A DNA stretch of 64,000 bases. Source: an uncultured Bacteroidota bacterium (GTDB lineage: Bacteria; Bacteroidota; Bacteroidia; Bacteroidales; WCHB1-69). The stretch's first letter is position 1. Each line of letters opens with the position of its first letter. The notes under the pieces were generated by a model. The model was not told where the DNA came from. It did no database searches and was given only the letters and a program-made list of their open reading frames with translations. A program made the position numbers and the translations under genes. Location of the stretch: positions 1 to 64,000 of the forward strand of contig CADCNH010000002.1 in NCBI GenBank assembly GCA_902802755.1, in the 5' to 3' direction. Positions 15,323-23,847 of the stretch are shown in pieces.

Positions 15323-17527
15323 ATGGATACCGTTACACTACTGCCTTACGATCGGATTTACAAGAATTTCATCGATGAGAAATACTTGCATGGCTATGAC
15401 GAGTATTATTTCAGGAATCAGCAGGTAAAGCATCCGGAGAAGGGTTGGCGTCATCTTCGTTCCGATGAGGTAGAACGCTTGGTGAAAAACAGCAATACCG
15501 CTACCAACTGGGACGATATTTGGGTAAGTGAGGAATTCGACACCAACATGATTCGTAACAACCGTTTCTTCGGCATGGTGCGTATTGGACGTGTTGCCTG
15601 CGAGATTCTGCAGTACCACGACTTGCGTGTGCCAGTGGGCATTACCGATAGCAGTATCATCTCTTGCGATATTGGCGACAATGTGGCTATCCATGATGTG
15701 CATTATATGGCCAACTACATTATCGGCGACAGAACCATCTTGTTCAATGTGCATGAATTGTCCGCTACCGACCACTCCAAATTCGGTAATGGTATTGTGA
15801 AAGAGGGTGAACCCGAAAGTGTGAGAATCTGGTTGGAGGTGATGAATGAGGCGGGTGGCCGTCAGATTATGCCCTTCGATGGGATGATCACAGCGGATGC
15901 CTATTTGTGGGCCAAGTATCAGGATGATGCGGACTTGCAGCGTCGTTTGGCGGAGATTACACAGAAGACCTTTGATAACCGTCGTGGCTATTATGGCACC
16001 ATCGGCGAGTCGTGCGTGATCAAAAATTCCTGGATTCTGAAGGATGTGAAAATCGGTCCGGGTTGCTACATCAAAGGTGCCAGCAAGTTAAAGAATATCA
16101 CTATCAATTCATCCATGGAGGAACCCAGCCAGATAGGGGAGGGCACCATCTTGGTGAACGGTATTGTGGGCTACGGCTGCCGTATTTTCTATTCTGTGGT
16201 GGCGGTGCGTTTTGTGGTGGGCGACAACTGCAACCTGAAGTATGGCGCCCGCGTCATCTATTCAGTCTTAGGTGACAATTCGACCATCTCCTGCTGCGAG
16301 GTGTTGAACAACTTGATATTCCCCTCGCATGAGCAGCATCATAACAATTCCTTCCTCATTTCGTCATGTGTGATGGGGCAGAGCAATTTGGCGGCCGGGG
16401 CCACCATCGGCTCTAACCACAACAGTCGCGCCACCGACGGGGAAATCAATGCCAAGCGTGGTTTCTGGCCTGGCTTGTGCTCTTCCGTCAAACATTCATC
16501 CACTTTCGCTTCTTTCACCCTTTTGTCGAAAGCGGATTATAAGCACGAACTGAATATCAAACTGCCTTTCAGCTTGGTGAACAACAATGAGCATACCGAT
16601 GAGTTGGAGGTGATGCCGGCATTCTGGTGGATGTACAACATGTATGCCATTGCCCGGAATTCTTCCAAATACAAAAATCGTGATAAACGCAAAAGAAAAA
16701 TACAAAATATTGAATTTGAGACCTTTGCGCCTGATACCATGGAGGAGACCATCCGAGGACGCAAGCTGCTGTCCGAGTGGGCTGGCAAAGCCTACCTTTT
16801 GTCGAAGGGTGAGGATTTTTCTAATCTGGATACTAAAGCTTTGCGCCGTATAGGCATGGATGTGATGGATAATCATCCTGAGATAGCAAAAAAACTGGAA
16901 ATTTTCGGCGAGGGTATGGAGAACAGCAAGCGAAAAGTGCGTATTCTCAAGGCCTACGAGGCCTATCATGCTTACGGAGACATGATTGTGTATTATGCTA
17001 TGCGCAATGCTATTCGCTATCTGAAGGACCATCCGGAAATGAGTTCCAGAGATCTGGTCGCCTTGGCTTCGGGCTCACGCAAACGTGAGTGGATAAACTT
17101 AGGCGGTCAGCTGGTATGCGGTGAGGATCTCGATCAACTGAAAAAAGATATCTGCTCTGGAGAGCTTGATAGCTGGGTGGCTATCCATCATCGTTATGAT
17201 GCTCTGTGGGAGAATTATCCCATGGAGAAACTTTTCCATGCCTATCAGTCGCTGGTATTTCTGCACAAGGAAGAAATGGAGGTCATTAGTGATGAGATGT
17301 GGCAGCAGTGTTTGGATAAAGTGTGTGAGATACAGCAGTTTATATGTGACCAAGTATATCTTTCAAGAAAGAAAGACTATGACAACCCGTTCAGAAACGC
17401 CACTTTCCGCAATGAAGAGGAAAAGAAGGCCGTTGTCGGCACTGCCGAAGACGCCAGCTTTGTGAAACAAATCCGCCAGGAGACGGAGGAGTTCCTTGCC
17501 TTGGTAAATGAAATCCGTAAAAGGTGA
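15323..17527 (+). CDS. DUF4954 protein with left-handed beta-helix
   Basis: The protein has 734 residues. Residues about 90-400 contain many hexapeptide-like turns (IISCDIGDNVAIHDV, YIIGDRTILFNVHEL, IKNSWILKDVKIGPGCYIKGAS, VVGDNCNLKYGARVIYSVLGDNSTI), as in left-handed beta-helix nucleotidyl- and acyltransferases. The C-terminal 300 residues are helical and not recognised. DUF4954 is a large family widely found in Bacteroidota, with no assigned reaction that I know of. A sugar-nucleotide role is an inference from the fold and from its place in the polysaccharide locus. The ATG at 15323 is preferred because upstream codons read repeat DNA. The stop is followed at once by a heptamer array. Confidence 0.82.
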   Translation: MDTVTLLPYDRIYKNFIDEKYLHGYDEYYFRNQQVKHPEKGWRHLRSDEVERLVKNSNTATNWDDIWVSEEFDTNMIRNNRFFGMVRIGRVACEILQYHDLRVPVGITDSSIISCDIGDNVAIHDVHYMANYIIGDRTILFNVHELSATDHSKFGNGIVKEGEPESVRIWLEVMNEAGGRQIMPFDGMITADAYLWAKYQDDADLQRRLAEITQKTFDNRRGYYGTIGESCVIKNSWILKDVKIGPGCYIKGASKLKNITINSSMEEPSQIGEGTILVNGIVGYGCRIFYSVVAVRFVVGDNCNLKYGARVIYSVLGDNSTISCCEVLNNLIFPSHEQHHNNSFLISSCVMGQSNLAAGATIGSNHNSRATDGEINAKRGFWPGLCSSVKHSSTFASFTLLSKADYKHELNIKLPFSLVNNNEHTDELEVMPAFWWMYNMYAIARNSSKYKNRDKRKRKIQNIEFETFAPDTMEETIRGRKLLSEWAGKAYLLSKGEDFSNLDTKALRRIGMDVMDNHPEIAKKLEIFGEGMENSKRKVRILKAYEAYHAYGDMIVYYAMRNAIRYLKDHPEMSSRDLVALASGSRKREWINLGGQLVCGEDLDQLKKDICSGELDSWVAIHHRYDALWENYPMEKLFHAYQSLVFLHKEEMEVISDEMWQQCLDKVCEIQQFICDQVYLSRKKDYDNPFRNATFRNEEEKKAVVGTAEDASFVKQIRQETEEFLALVNEIRKR

Positions 17528-17533
17528 TAGTGA

Positions 17534-17575
17534 TCAGTGGTCAGTGGTCAGTGGTCAGTGGTCAGTGGTCAGTGG
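17534..17575. repeat. TCAGTGG heptamer array (six units)
   Basis: There are six perfect TCAGTGG units with no indel, starting 7 bases after the stop of the DUF4954 gene. The same word, with a T/C variant, makes up the 47-unit array at 50481-50809. Confidence 0.93.
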
Positions 17576-17597
17576 ATGGAGAATAATACTAAGAGGT

Positions 17598-17966
17598 ATG
17601 GCAAAGGTTAAGACATATAAAGATTTGGTCGTTTGGCAAAAGTCAATGGATATGACAGCGATGTTGTATCAATTAGTTAAGAAATTGCCTAAAGAAGAAA
17701 CTTATGCTTTAAGTGATCAGATGCGTAGGGCTGCAATATCAGTCCCTTCAAATATAGCAGAAGGCTTTGGTAGAAGTTCAACTAAAGAATATTTGCACTT
17801 TCTATTTATATCTTATGGCTCGATCTGTGAATTAGAAACACAATTAATACTTTCATCCCGGATTAATTATTTATCTAAAAATGAAATACAACCAGTTATG
17901 GATTTATTATCAGAAATTGGGAAAATGATAAATGCAATAATAAAAAAACTGACCCCTGACCCCTAA
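17598..17966 (+). CDS. Four-helix bundle protein (23S rRNA intervening-sequence / S23 family)
   Basis: This 122-residue protein shows the S23/IVP hallmarks: KTYKDLVVWQKSMDM, ALSDQMRRAAISVPSNIAEGFGR and a LHFLFISYGSICELETQ helix. The fold is a pentameric four-helix bundle, the same as Avd in diversity-generating retroelements, where it helps the reverse transcriptase. No RT or rRNA is near, so this is an orphan of unknown role. The ATG at 17598 fits the family start. The last residues (KKLTPDP) and the stop come from the TGACCCC array that begins at 17950, and a TCAGTGG array lies upstream, so the gene is framed by repeats on both sides. Confidence 0.88.
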   Translation: MAKVKTYKDLVVWQKSMDMTAMLYQLVKKLPKEETYALSDQMRRAAISVPSNIAEGFGRSSTKEYLHFLFISYGSICELETQLILSSRINYLSKNEIQPVMDLLSEIGKMINAIIKKLTPDP

Positions 17967-18012
17967 CCCCTGACCCCTGAATCCTGAATCCTGACCCCTA
18001 ACCCCTAAAACC
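17950..18012. repeat. TGACCCC heptamer array between the four-helix gene and xth
   Basis: There are nine exact 7-bp units: TGACCCC, TGACCCC, TAACCCC, TGACCCC, TGAATCC, TGAATCC, TGACCCC, TAACCCC and TAAAACC. It encodes the end of the four-helix protein and stops one base before the xth ATG at 18014. Confidence 0.93.
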
Positions 18013-18013
18013 T

Positions 18014-18763
18014 ATGAAACTCATCAGTTGGAACGTAAACGGCTTGCGTGCCGTGGCTGGCAAAGGCTTTGCCGAGATTTTCGAAAATCTTGATGCGGAC
18101 TTCTTCTGTCTGCAAGAGACCAAATTGCAAAAAGGACAGATAGACATGGAATTCCTGGGCTATAAGTCGTATTGGAATTATGCCGACAAGAAAGGGTATT
18201 CTGGGACGGCTATTTATAGCAAGCACGAGCCTCTTTCGGTGACATACGGCATCGGTATCGACGAGCATGACCATGAAGGCCGTGTGATAACATTGGAAAT
18301 GCCTGGCTTTTACTTGGTTAACGTTTATGTACCGAATTCTCAGGATGGTCTCAAACGCTTGGATTACCGCATGCATTGGGAGGAGGATTTCAGGGCTTAT
18401 TTGTGCAGTCTGGCGAAAACAAAACCCGTGATAGTTTGCGGTGATATGAATGTGGCACATCAAGAGATTGACTTGAAGAATCCCAGCACCAACCGTAAGA
18501 ATGCGGGCTTTACCGACGAGGAGCGTGCCTGCATGGACCAAATGCTGGCAGCTGGATTTTGCGACACTTGGCGTCAACTGCATCCTGAGGAGGTCAAGTA
18601 CTCGTGGTGGTCATACCGCATGAACGCACGCGAAAGGAACGCAGGGTGGCGTATCGACTATTTCTTGGTGTCCGCACCGTTTATGAGCAAGGTCGTTTCC
18701 GCTGATATCCACAACGAGATTTTCGGTTCCGACCATTGTCCCGTAGAGCTGGTTATCGAATAA
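18014..18763 (+). CDS. xth: Exodeoxyribonuclease III / AP endonuclease
   Basis: This 249-residue enzyme nicks DNA at abasic sites and trims 3' ends in base-excision repair. Visible motifs are WNVNGLRA at the start, QETK with E35 (metal ligand), YSGTAIYSK, an NVYVPNSQ segment, CGDMNVAH (general base and Asn), a WWSYR segment, and the terminal SDHCPVEL with D240/H241. All catalytic residues are present and the length is normal. It is a housekeeping gene inside the polysaccharide locus, with the heptamer array directly before its start. Confidence 0.95.
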   Translation: MKLISWNVNGLRAVAGKGFAEIFENLDADFFCLQETKLQKGQIDMEFLGYKSYWNYADKKGYSGTAIYSKHEPLSVTYGIGIDEHDHEGRVITLEMPGFYLVNVYVPNSQDGLKRLDYRMHWEEDFRAYLCSLAKTKPVIVCGDMNVAHQEIDLKNPSTNRKNAGFTDEERACMDQMLAAGFCDTWRQLHPEEVKYSWWSYRMNARERNAGWRIDYFLVSAPFMSKVVSADIHNEIFGSDHCPVELVIE

Positions 18764-18858
18764 GGAAGAAACTCCCGGTGTCACCTATGGGTTGGCTTTG
18801 ACCTTTATCCCGTTAAATTAGTTATCGAATAAAATCAATAAATTAAATATCTATCATT

Positions 18859-20169
18859 ATGAAAATTACAGTTGCCGGAACCGGCTATGTGGGTTTGTCC
18901 ATCGCTACTTTGTTATCCCGCTTTCATCAAGTGGAAGCCATAGACATCGTTCCTGAAAAAGTGGACATGATCAACCAACGGAAATCCCCCATCCAAGATG
19001 AGTATATTGAGCGTTTCTTTGCGGAAGATATGGCCTTGCGTCGGGGACAGAAAAAAGATGACTTTATCCTTACAGACCCATTACAGCTGCATGCCACTAT
19101 CGACGCAGCCACCGCTTATCAGGATGCTGATTTCGTGGTGATAGCCGCTCCTACCAATTACGACAGCGTGAAGAATTTCTTCGACACCTCTGCTGTGGAA
19201 AGTGTCATAGAGACTGTTTTACAATACAATCGCGACGCTGTGATGGTTATCAAATCGACTATACCTGTGGGTTATACAGAATCAGTAAGGGAAAAGTTTG
19301 CGGCAAAACATCCTGAACTGGGTGGCAAACCGAATATTATTTTCGCTCCCGAATTCCTGCGAGAAAGCAAGGCTTTGTTTGACAATCTATACCCTTCACG
19401 TATTATTGTCGGTTTTGATGCCTCCAATAAACGTTTGGGAGAGGCCGCTCATTCTTTCGCCGAATTGATACACGAGGGCGCTTTGGACCAACAGGTGCCG
19501 GTTTTGTTTATGGGCTCCACAGAGGCAGAGGCAGTGAAACTTTTTGCCAACACCTATCTGGCTTTGCGTGTCAGCTATTTCAATGAGCTGGATACTTACG
19601 CTGAGATTAAAGGCCTTAATACCCAGCATATTATCGAAGGTGTGTGCTTGGATCCGCGTATCGGCAGCCATTACAATAATCCTTCATTCGGTTATGGCGG
19701 CTACTGTTTGCCCAAAGATACCAAACAGTTGCTGGCAAACTATGATGATGTTCCGGAAGAGCTTATTAGGGCTATCGTGGAGTCTAACCGCACCCGTAAG
19801 GACTTCATCGCTGACCAAGTACTGAAGAAAGCCGGCTATTACGATTATTACAATCGCGGAGATTATAACGCTCAAAGTGAGAAAAAATGTGTGATTGGTG
19901 TGTATCGTCTGACCATGAAGAGCAATAGCGACAATTTCCGCCAGAGCAGCATCCAGGGGGTGATGAAACGTGTGAAGGCAAAAGGTGCTGAGGTAATCAT
20001 TTTTGAGCCGTCTTTGGAAGATGGTTCCACTTTCTTCGGTAGTCGTGTGGTCAATAATCTGGAAGAGTTCAAGAAACTCAGCCAGGCTATTATCGCCAAT
20101 CGTTATGACGTTTGTTTGGAAGATGTGATGGACAAGGTCTATACCCGTGATATTTTCAAAAGGGACTAA
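18859..20169 (+). CDS. ugd: UDP-glucose 6-dehydrogenase
   Basis: This 436-residue enzyme oxidises UDP-glucose to UDP-glucuronate with two NAD. The N-terminal Rossmann motif GTGYVGLS is at residues 7-14. The middle domain has KSTIPVGYT and [11 protein letters not shown], and the catalytic Cys is C283 in [13 protein letters not shown]. The C-terminal UDP-binding domain follows. Length and motifs fit the one-domain Ugd type common in capsule loci. A glucuronate, or a sugar derived from it, is therefore likely in the surface glycan. A 95-base AT-rich gap with no clear promoter precedes it. Confidence 0.93.
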   Translation: MKITVAGTGYVGLSIATLLSRFHQVEAIDIVPEKVDMINQRKSPIQDEYIERFFAEDMALRRGQKKDDFILTDPLQLHATIDAATAYQDADFVVIAAPTNYDSVKNFFDTSAVESVIETVLQYNRDAVMVIKSTIPVGYTESVREKFAAKHPELGGKPNIIFAPEFLRESKALFDNLYPSRIIVGFDASNKRLGEAAHSFAELIHEGALDQQVPVLFMGSTEAEAVKLFANTYLALRVSYFNELDTYAEIKGLNTQHIIEGVCLDPRIGSHYNNPSFGYGGYCLPKDTKQLLANYDDVPEELIRAIVESNRTRKDFIADQVLKKAGYYDYYNRGDYNAQSEKKCVIGVYRLTMKSNSDNFRQSSIQGVMKRVKAKGAEVIIFEPSLEDGSTFFGSRVVNNLEEFKKLSQAIIANRYDVCLEDVMDKVYTRDIFKRD

Positions 20170-20262
20170 TGGAAAACCGAAGTAAGATTCTTGAATAACC
20201 ATACGGCTTTTTAGAGGTACGCGCTCGTGCTTTTTAGGAAAAATAAAGGAAATACAACCGCG

Positions 20263-21453
20263 ATGTGGGACACACTTCAACAGAAATATCCGAAAGCCTT
20301 TGCCTTGGCTGACAGCTTAAGCTACGCTCTTTTGCTGCTGCTGTCCTTCTTGGTGACTTTGCCATATTACCCTTATATGGCTGGCTCTGAGGTGGCTGGA
20401 GTTTTGTATGGTACCATAGCAGGGGTGTTTCTGCTACTGTTTATTTTCAGTCAGCTGGGTCAGCAGGTGTTTTCGTCCCGCGTGATAAATGTTTGTTGGA
20501 TATTGCTTGGAGTAGTAGTCCTGAGCGGATTGATAGTATATGCTATCTTTGGAAATACTGGAATGAATGCTGAGGTCAGGAGTGTTCTCATTCCGCTGTG
20601 CGCATTGATGGTGGGTTGGCAGTTGAAGATGGATGAAAACAGACTGACAGGCTTGATTTTGGTGTTCACCATGGGAATTATTGTGGTGGGTGTATCGCTC
20701 ATCTTTCTGCAGGGCAGTGGCTTCAGCATCTCGGAGACCTATTTTTCAGATCAGAAAAACGCTGTTGGACCGTTGATGGCGACAGCAGCTGTCTTAAATG
20801 CTGGCATGGCTATTGGCGCTTCGGGAAAAAGAAAAATTTTTCTGATGATTTTAGGCTTGTCATTAGCACTTTTCTGCGTGCTGATGATTCTCACTATCAG
20901 GGCCAGAGCGGCATTGCTGGCGGCAACGCTGGTTATAGCGTTGATGCTCTTTCAGCGATATAAAAACAAGTATTTGCTCTTGTCCTTCTGGGGAGCGATA
21001 CTTCTTGTGGTGGCAGTGTTTCTGCTGCTGCCGCATTCCATCAAACAGTATGTCTATCAGAGTCTGTTTGCAGGTTTCTCCGGTGATATCACTTCCGGCA
21101 GAATGGCACGTAATCAGCAGGCCTTGCAGGTGTTGGCAGAGAATCCTTTGTTTGGACAGCTGCTCAATGCGCGTGGAGTGGGCATAGTACATAATTACCC
21201 GCTGTTTCAAGTGCTGAATTTCGGCTTATTGATGGCCGCTCCGCTGATGGCATTGTACTTTTATCTGCTCTTTGTGGATATAAAGGCTATTGCCACCAAA
21301 GGCATCGCTGCCATGAGAAATGTTGGTTTTTATGCGCTGCTGGCAGTTTTTGTGGTATCCATGTTTGAATACTCTTTCCCATACGGACCGGGCACGACAA
21401 CAGTAATGAATTTCATCTTCTTCGGCATCGCCTTGCAAAATAATAAATCTTAA
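20263..21453 (+). CDS. O-antigen polymerase/ligase-type membrane protein (first of two)
   Basis: This protein of about 396 residues has ten or so hydrophobic segments and a large loop around residues 270-320 (LFAGFSGDITSGRMARNQQALQVLAENPLFGQLL), typical of Wzy and WaaL proteins. NPLFG and the periplasmic Arg residues are the usual landmarks. These two families cannot be separated by eye, so it is either the repeat-unit polymerase or a ligase; a second protein of the kind is at 35630-36907. ATG 20263 is used; a GTG at 20227 would add 12 residues. Confidence 0.75.
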   Translation: MWDTLQQKYPKAFALADSLSYALLLLLSFLVTLPYYPYMAGSEVAGVLYGTIAGVFLLLFIFSQLGQQVFSSRVINVCWILLGVVVLSGLIVYAIFGNTGMNAEVRSVLIPLCALMVGWQLKMDENRLTGLILVFTMGIIVVGVSLIFLQGSGFSISETYFSDQKNAVGPLMATAAVLNAGMAIGASGKRKIFLMILGLSLALFCVLMILTIRARAALLAATLVIALMLFQRYKNKYLLLSFWGAILLVVAVFLLLPHSIKQYVYQSLFAGFSGDITSGRMARNQQALQVLAENPLFGQLLNARGVGIVHNYPLFQVLNFGLLMAAPLMALYFYLLFVDIKAIATKGIAAMRNVGFYALLAVFVVSMFEYSFPYGPGTTTVMNFIFFGIALQNNKS

Positions 21454-21637
21454 AATTCCCCTTCTAGTAGGGTTGACGAATGAGCGAGAGCAGAGGCAAA
21501 ACTTGTTTTGACTATGCCGAGCGAAGAGGAAACGAAGTCGTAAGACTTCAACGGGTGCCCGAAGGGCGGGGTAGTGATATAAATATACAGAGTAGCCTTC
21601 AATAGAAGGTCGCTGGAAAAGGTTACAAAAAATAATA
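21454..21637. other. 184-bp spacer with inverted words
   Basis: No gene is seen. It holds several short complementary words (CGAGCGAAGAGG, GAAGTCGTAAGACTTC hairpin at about 21534-21549, GGGTGCCCGAAGGGCGGGG). It looks like a mobile or repeat remnant, but I found no matching copy in the window. Confidence 0.4.
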
Positions 21638-22528
21638 ATGACAAACTTGAAATTAAAACTTAAACAGCAAACACAAGCAGTGGTAAAGCTTCTCTTTGGC
21701 GTGAAAACCAAAGAGAAAATCACGTATTTTCATCATACTAAACAATGGCCGAATCTCAATGAACCAAAGACTTGGGGCGAGAAACTGCTTTGGCTGAACC
21801 ATCATTGGCAGCCGGAAGTGAAAAGTATATGCGCCGATAAGTATGGTGTGCGTGAGTATATCGAACAAAAGGGTTTGGGAAATATCCTAATCCAACTTCT
21901 GGGTGTCTGGGATGATGCTCGTGATATTGATTTTGATTCCCTTCCGGATAAGTTTGTGCTCAAATGCAATCATGGTTGCGCCATGAATATTTTAGTGGCA
22001 GACAAAGCAATGCTGGATAAACAGAAGGCTGTAAATCAGTTGAATGAATGGCTGAAGGTGGATTTGGGCAAGGCTTCTGGGGAATTTCATTATTCGAAAA
22101 TACGACCCCGTGTTATTGCGGAGGCTTTCCTGCCTGTGGAAAAGGAAACCGATGTGGTGGATTTCAAAATCCACTGCTTCAATGGTCAGCCAAAGTTCAT
22201 CGGCGTGTGTTATGATCGTGACCCGATAACGCATGCGTCGAAGGGGTTAATTTATTCTCCTCAGTGGGAAAGAATGATGATTTTGCAAGGGGATGACCCT
22301 AATTGCTCTTATCCGAAACCTGAACGATTGGAAGACATGTTGGAAATGGCCAAGAAGTTATCTGCAGATTTCCCTTACGTCAGAGTGGATTTATACGCTA
22401 TCCAGGACCAGGTTTTCTTTGGAGAACTTACCTTTAGCCCTGATGGCAATATCCCTGAAAGGGAATATACAAAAGAAGCTTGCGCACTTATCGGCAATTG
22501 GCTTGATTTATCAGAAATAAAATTGTAG
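21638..22528 (+). CDS. TupA-like ATP-grasp protein
   Basis: This 296-residue cytoplasmic protein opens with the family signature around KTWGEKLLWLNHHW. It goes on with CADKYGVREYIEQKGLG, VLKCNHGC (ATP-grasp strand), and IAEAFLP and YVRVDLYAIQDQVFFGELTFSPDG (metal/ATP site with the E-x-F-S-P-x-G end). TupA-like enzymes in teichuronopeptide and capsule loci are thought to join an amino acid or polyamino acid to a carboxyl group of a sugar such as glucuronate. That is consistent with the nearby ugd. The exact acceptor is not known. It lies 21 bases upstream of the opine-dehydrogenase gene. Confidence 0.8.
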   Translation: MTNLKLKLKQQTQAVVKLLFGVKTKEKITYFHHTKQWPNLNEPKTWGEKLLWLNHHWQPEVKSICADKYGVREYIEQKGLGNILIQLLGVWDDARDIDFDSLPDKFVLKCNHGCAMNILVADKAMLDKQKAVNQLNEWLKVDLGKASGEFHYSKIRPRVIAEAFLPVEKETDVVDFKIHCFNGQPKFIGVCYDRDPITHASKGLIYSPQWERMMILQGDDPNCSYPKPERLEDMLEMAKKLSADFPYVRVDLYAIQDQVFFGELTFSPDGNIPEREYTKEACALIGNWLDLSEIKL

Positions 22529-22549
22529 ATTGCAATAAATTAATTGTTT

Positions 22550-23755
22550 ATGAAAAAACAGTTGGTGGTTTGTGGAGGTGGTAGCAGTGCACATACCTTG
22601 ATACCTATGTTGGCGGATTCATCGTTTGATGTGTCTATACACACCTCAAGACCAGACAAATGGAGAGAAAATATTGAATTGGAATACCATGACCCTTCAG
22701 GCAAGGTGTTAGGAAGGTTTTCCGGGCCCTTGAAAAAAGCATCGGATAATCCGGAAGAGCTTATTCCTCAGGCGGATTATATTGTTTTCTGTATGCCGGT
22801 GCATCAGTACAGAGCATGTCTGCATCAAATAGCTCCGTTTATTGACAAGGAAAAGAAAGTGTTTGTGGGCACGATGTATGGACAGGCAGGATTCAACTGG
22901 ATGGTGGAAGAGGTGAAAAATATGTTCGGATTGAAAAAAATGGTCAGTTTTGCTTTTGGTTTGCTGCCTTGGATTTGCCGTATTATTGAATATGGGCATA
23001 TAGGTGTCACCTACGGTCCCAAAGCATGCAATTATGCGGCCTGCTATCCGAAATCTGAATTCCAACAGCTTGATGAGGAGTTTTTTAATCAGATTTGTTA
23101 TCGCTGGTTTGGCAAGGGAAAAACTGAGCAGAGTGACAATTTCTTGTCCCTGACCTTGTCTGTGGATAACCAGATAATCCATACATCAAGATGTTTCGGC
23201 TTGAATCAGGTTTATGGCCAAACATGGCAGCGGAAAGAGGATGTGCCCATGTTCTATAGGGATTACGACGATGTATCTGCCAAATTGCTGGCCGACCTTG
23301 ATGCGGATTACTCTAAAATCAGAGAGAAAATCAAAGCAATGTATCCGACAGAGAATTTCAAACACATGTTGGATTATCTGGCCTTGGAGCGTTTCTCTTA
23401 CCAGTCGCATAATACGGATGTGAAGGAGTCGTTTGTGACCTCGCAAACGCTGGTGTCCATTGCCACCCCTGTGGTTCAGAATACGCAAGGCTTGTGGGAA
23501 ATAGACAGGAACCACCGTTTCTTCCTGGACGACATATATTACGGCAATTGTATCGCCAAATGGATGGCGGAGCAGTTGTCGATAGAGGTGCCTACCATTG
23601 ATGCGATTCTGCATTGGGCTCAGCAAGTGCGTCAAGAGGAAATTATAGATGTAAATAACAGACTGAAATTGGAAAGTCCTGACCTGTCGGCTCCGCTGAA
23701 GTCAGGCATCCCCTGTTATTATGGTTATAAAACCATCGATGAAATTGTGGATTGA
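22550..23755 (+). CDS. Opine-type NAD(P) dehydrogenase (octopine/nopaline family)
   Basis: The protein has 401 residues. The N-terminal Rossmann domain starts MKKQLVVCGGGSSAHTLIPML. A second region VFCMPVHQYRACL and FVGTMYGQAGFNWM follows. The C-terminal octopine-DH domain has FLDDIYYGNCIAKWMAEQLSIEVPTIDAIL, which closely follows that family. Opine enzymes reductively join the amino group of an amino acid to a keto acid such as pyruvate. In a glycan locus this suggests an N-(carboxyethyl)-amino acid or amino-sugar group, like those known from Providencia and Proteus O-antigens. Start at ATG 22550, 21 bases after the ATP-grasp stop. Confidence 0.82.
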   Translation: MKKQLVVCGGGSSAHTLIPMLADSSFDVSIHTSRPDKWRENIELEYHDPSGKVLGRFSGPLKKASDNPEELIPQADYIVFCMPVHQYRACLHQIAPFIDKEKKVFVGTMYGQAGFNWMVEEVKNMFGLKKMVSFAFGLLPWICRIIEYGHIGVTYGPKACNYAACYPKSEFQQLDEEFFNQICYRWFGKGKTEQSDNFLSLTLSVDNQIIHTSRCFGLNQVYGQTWQRKEDVPMFYRDYDDVSAKLLADLDADYSKIREKIKAMYPTENFKHMLDYLALERFSYQSHNTDVKESFVTSQTLVSIATPVVQNTQGLWEIDRNHRFFLDDIYYGNCIAKWMAEQLSIEVPTIDAILHWAQQVRQEEIIDVNNRLKLESPDLSAPLKSGIPCYYGYKTIDEIVD

Positions 23756-23847
23756 TTCAGTCCTGTCGAATTTCAAAAAAAAGGATGTTAATTAGTTTGT
23801 GTAGAGAAGTTTAATGGAATAGCTTTACGTATAAATAAGCAGTTGTT

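Noticed and set aside
21454..21637. Riboswitch or small RNA in the spacer before the TupA-like gene
   Set aside because: Short hairpins exist, but no known riboswitch core was recognised and no promoter box was found in front of it.
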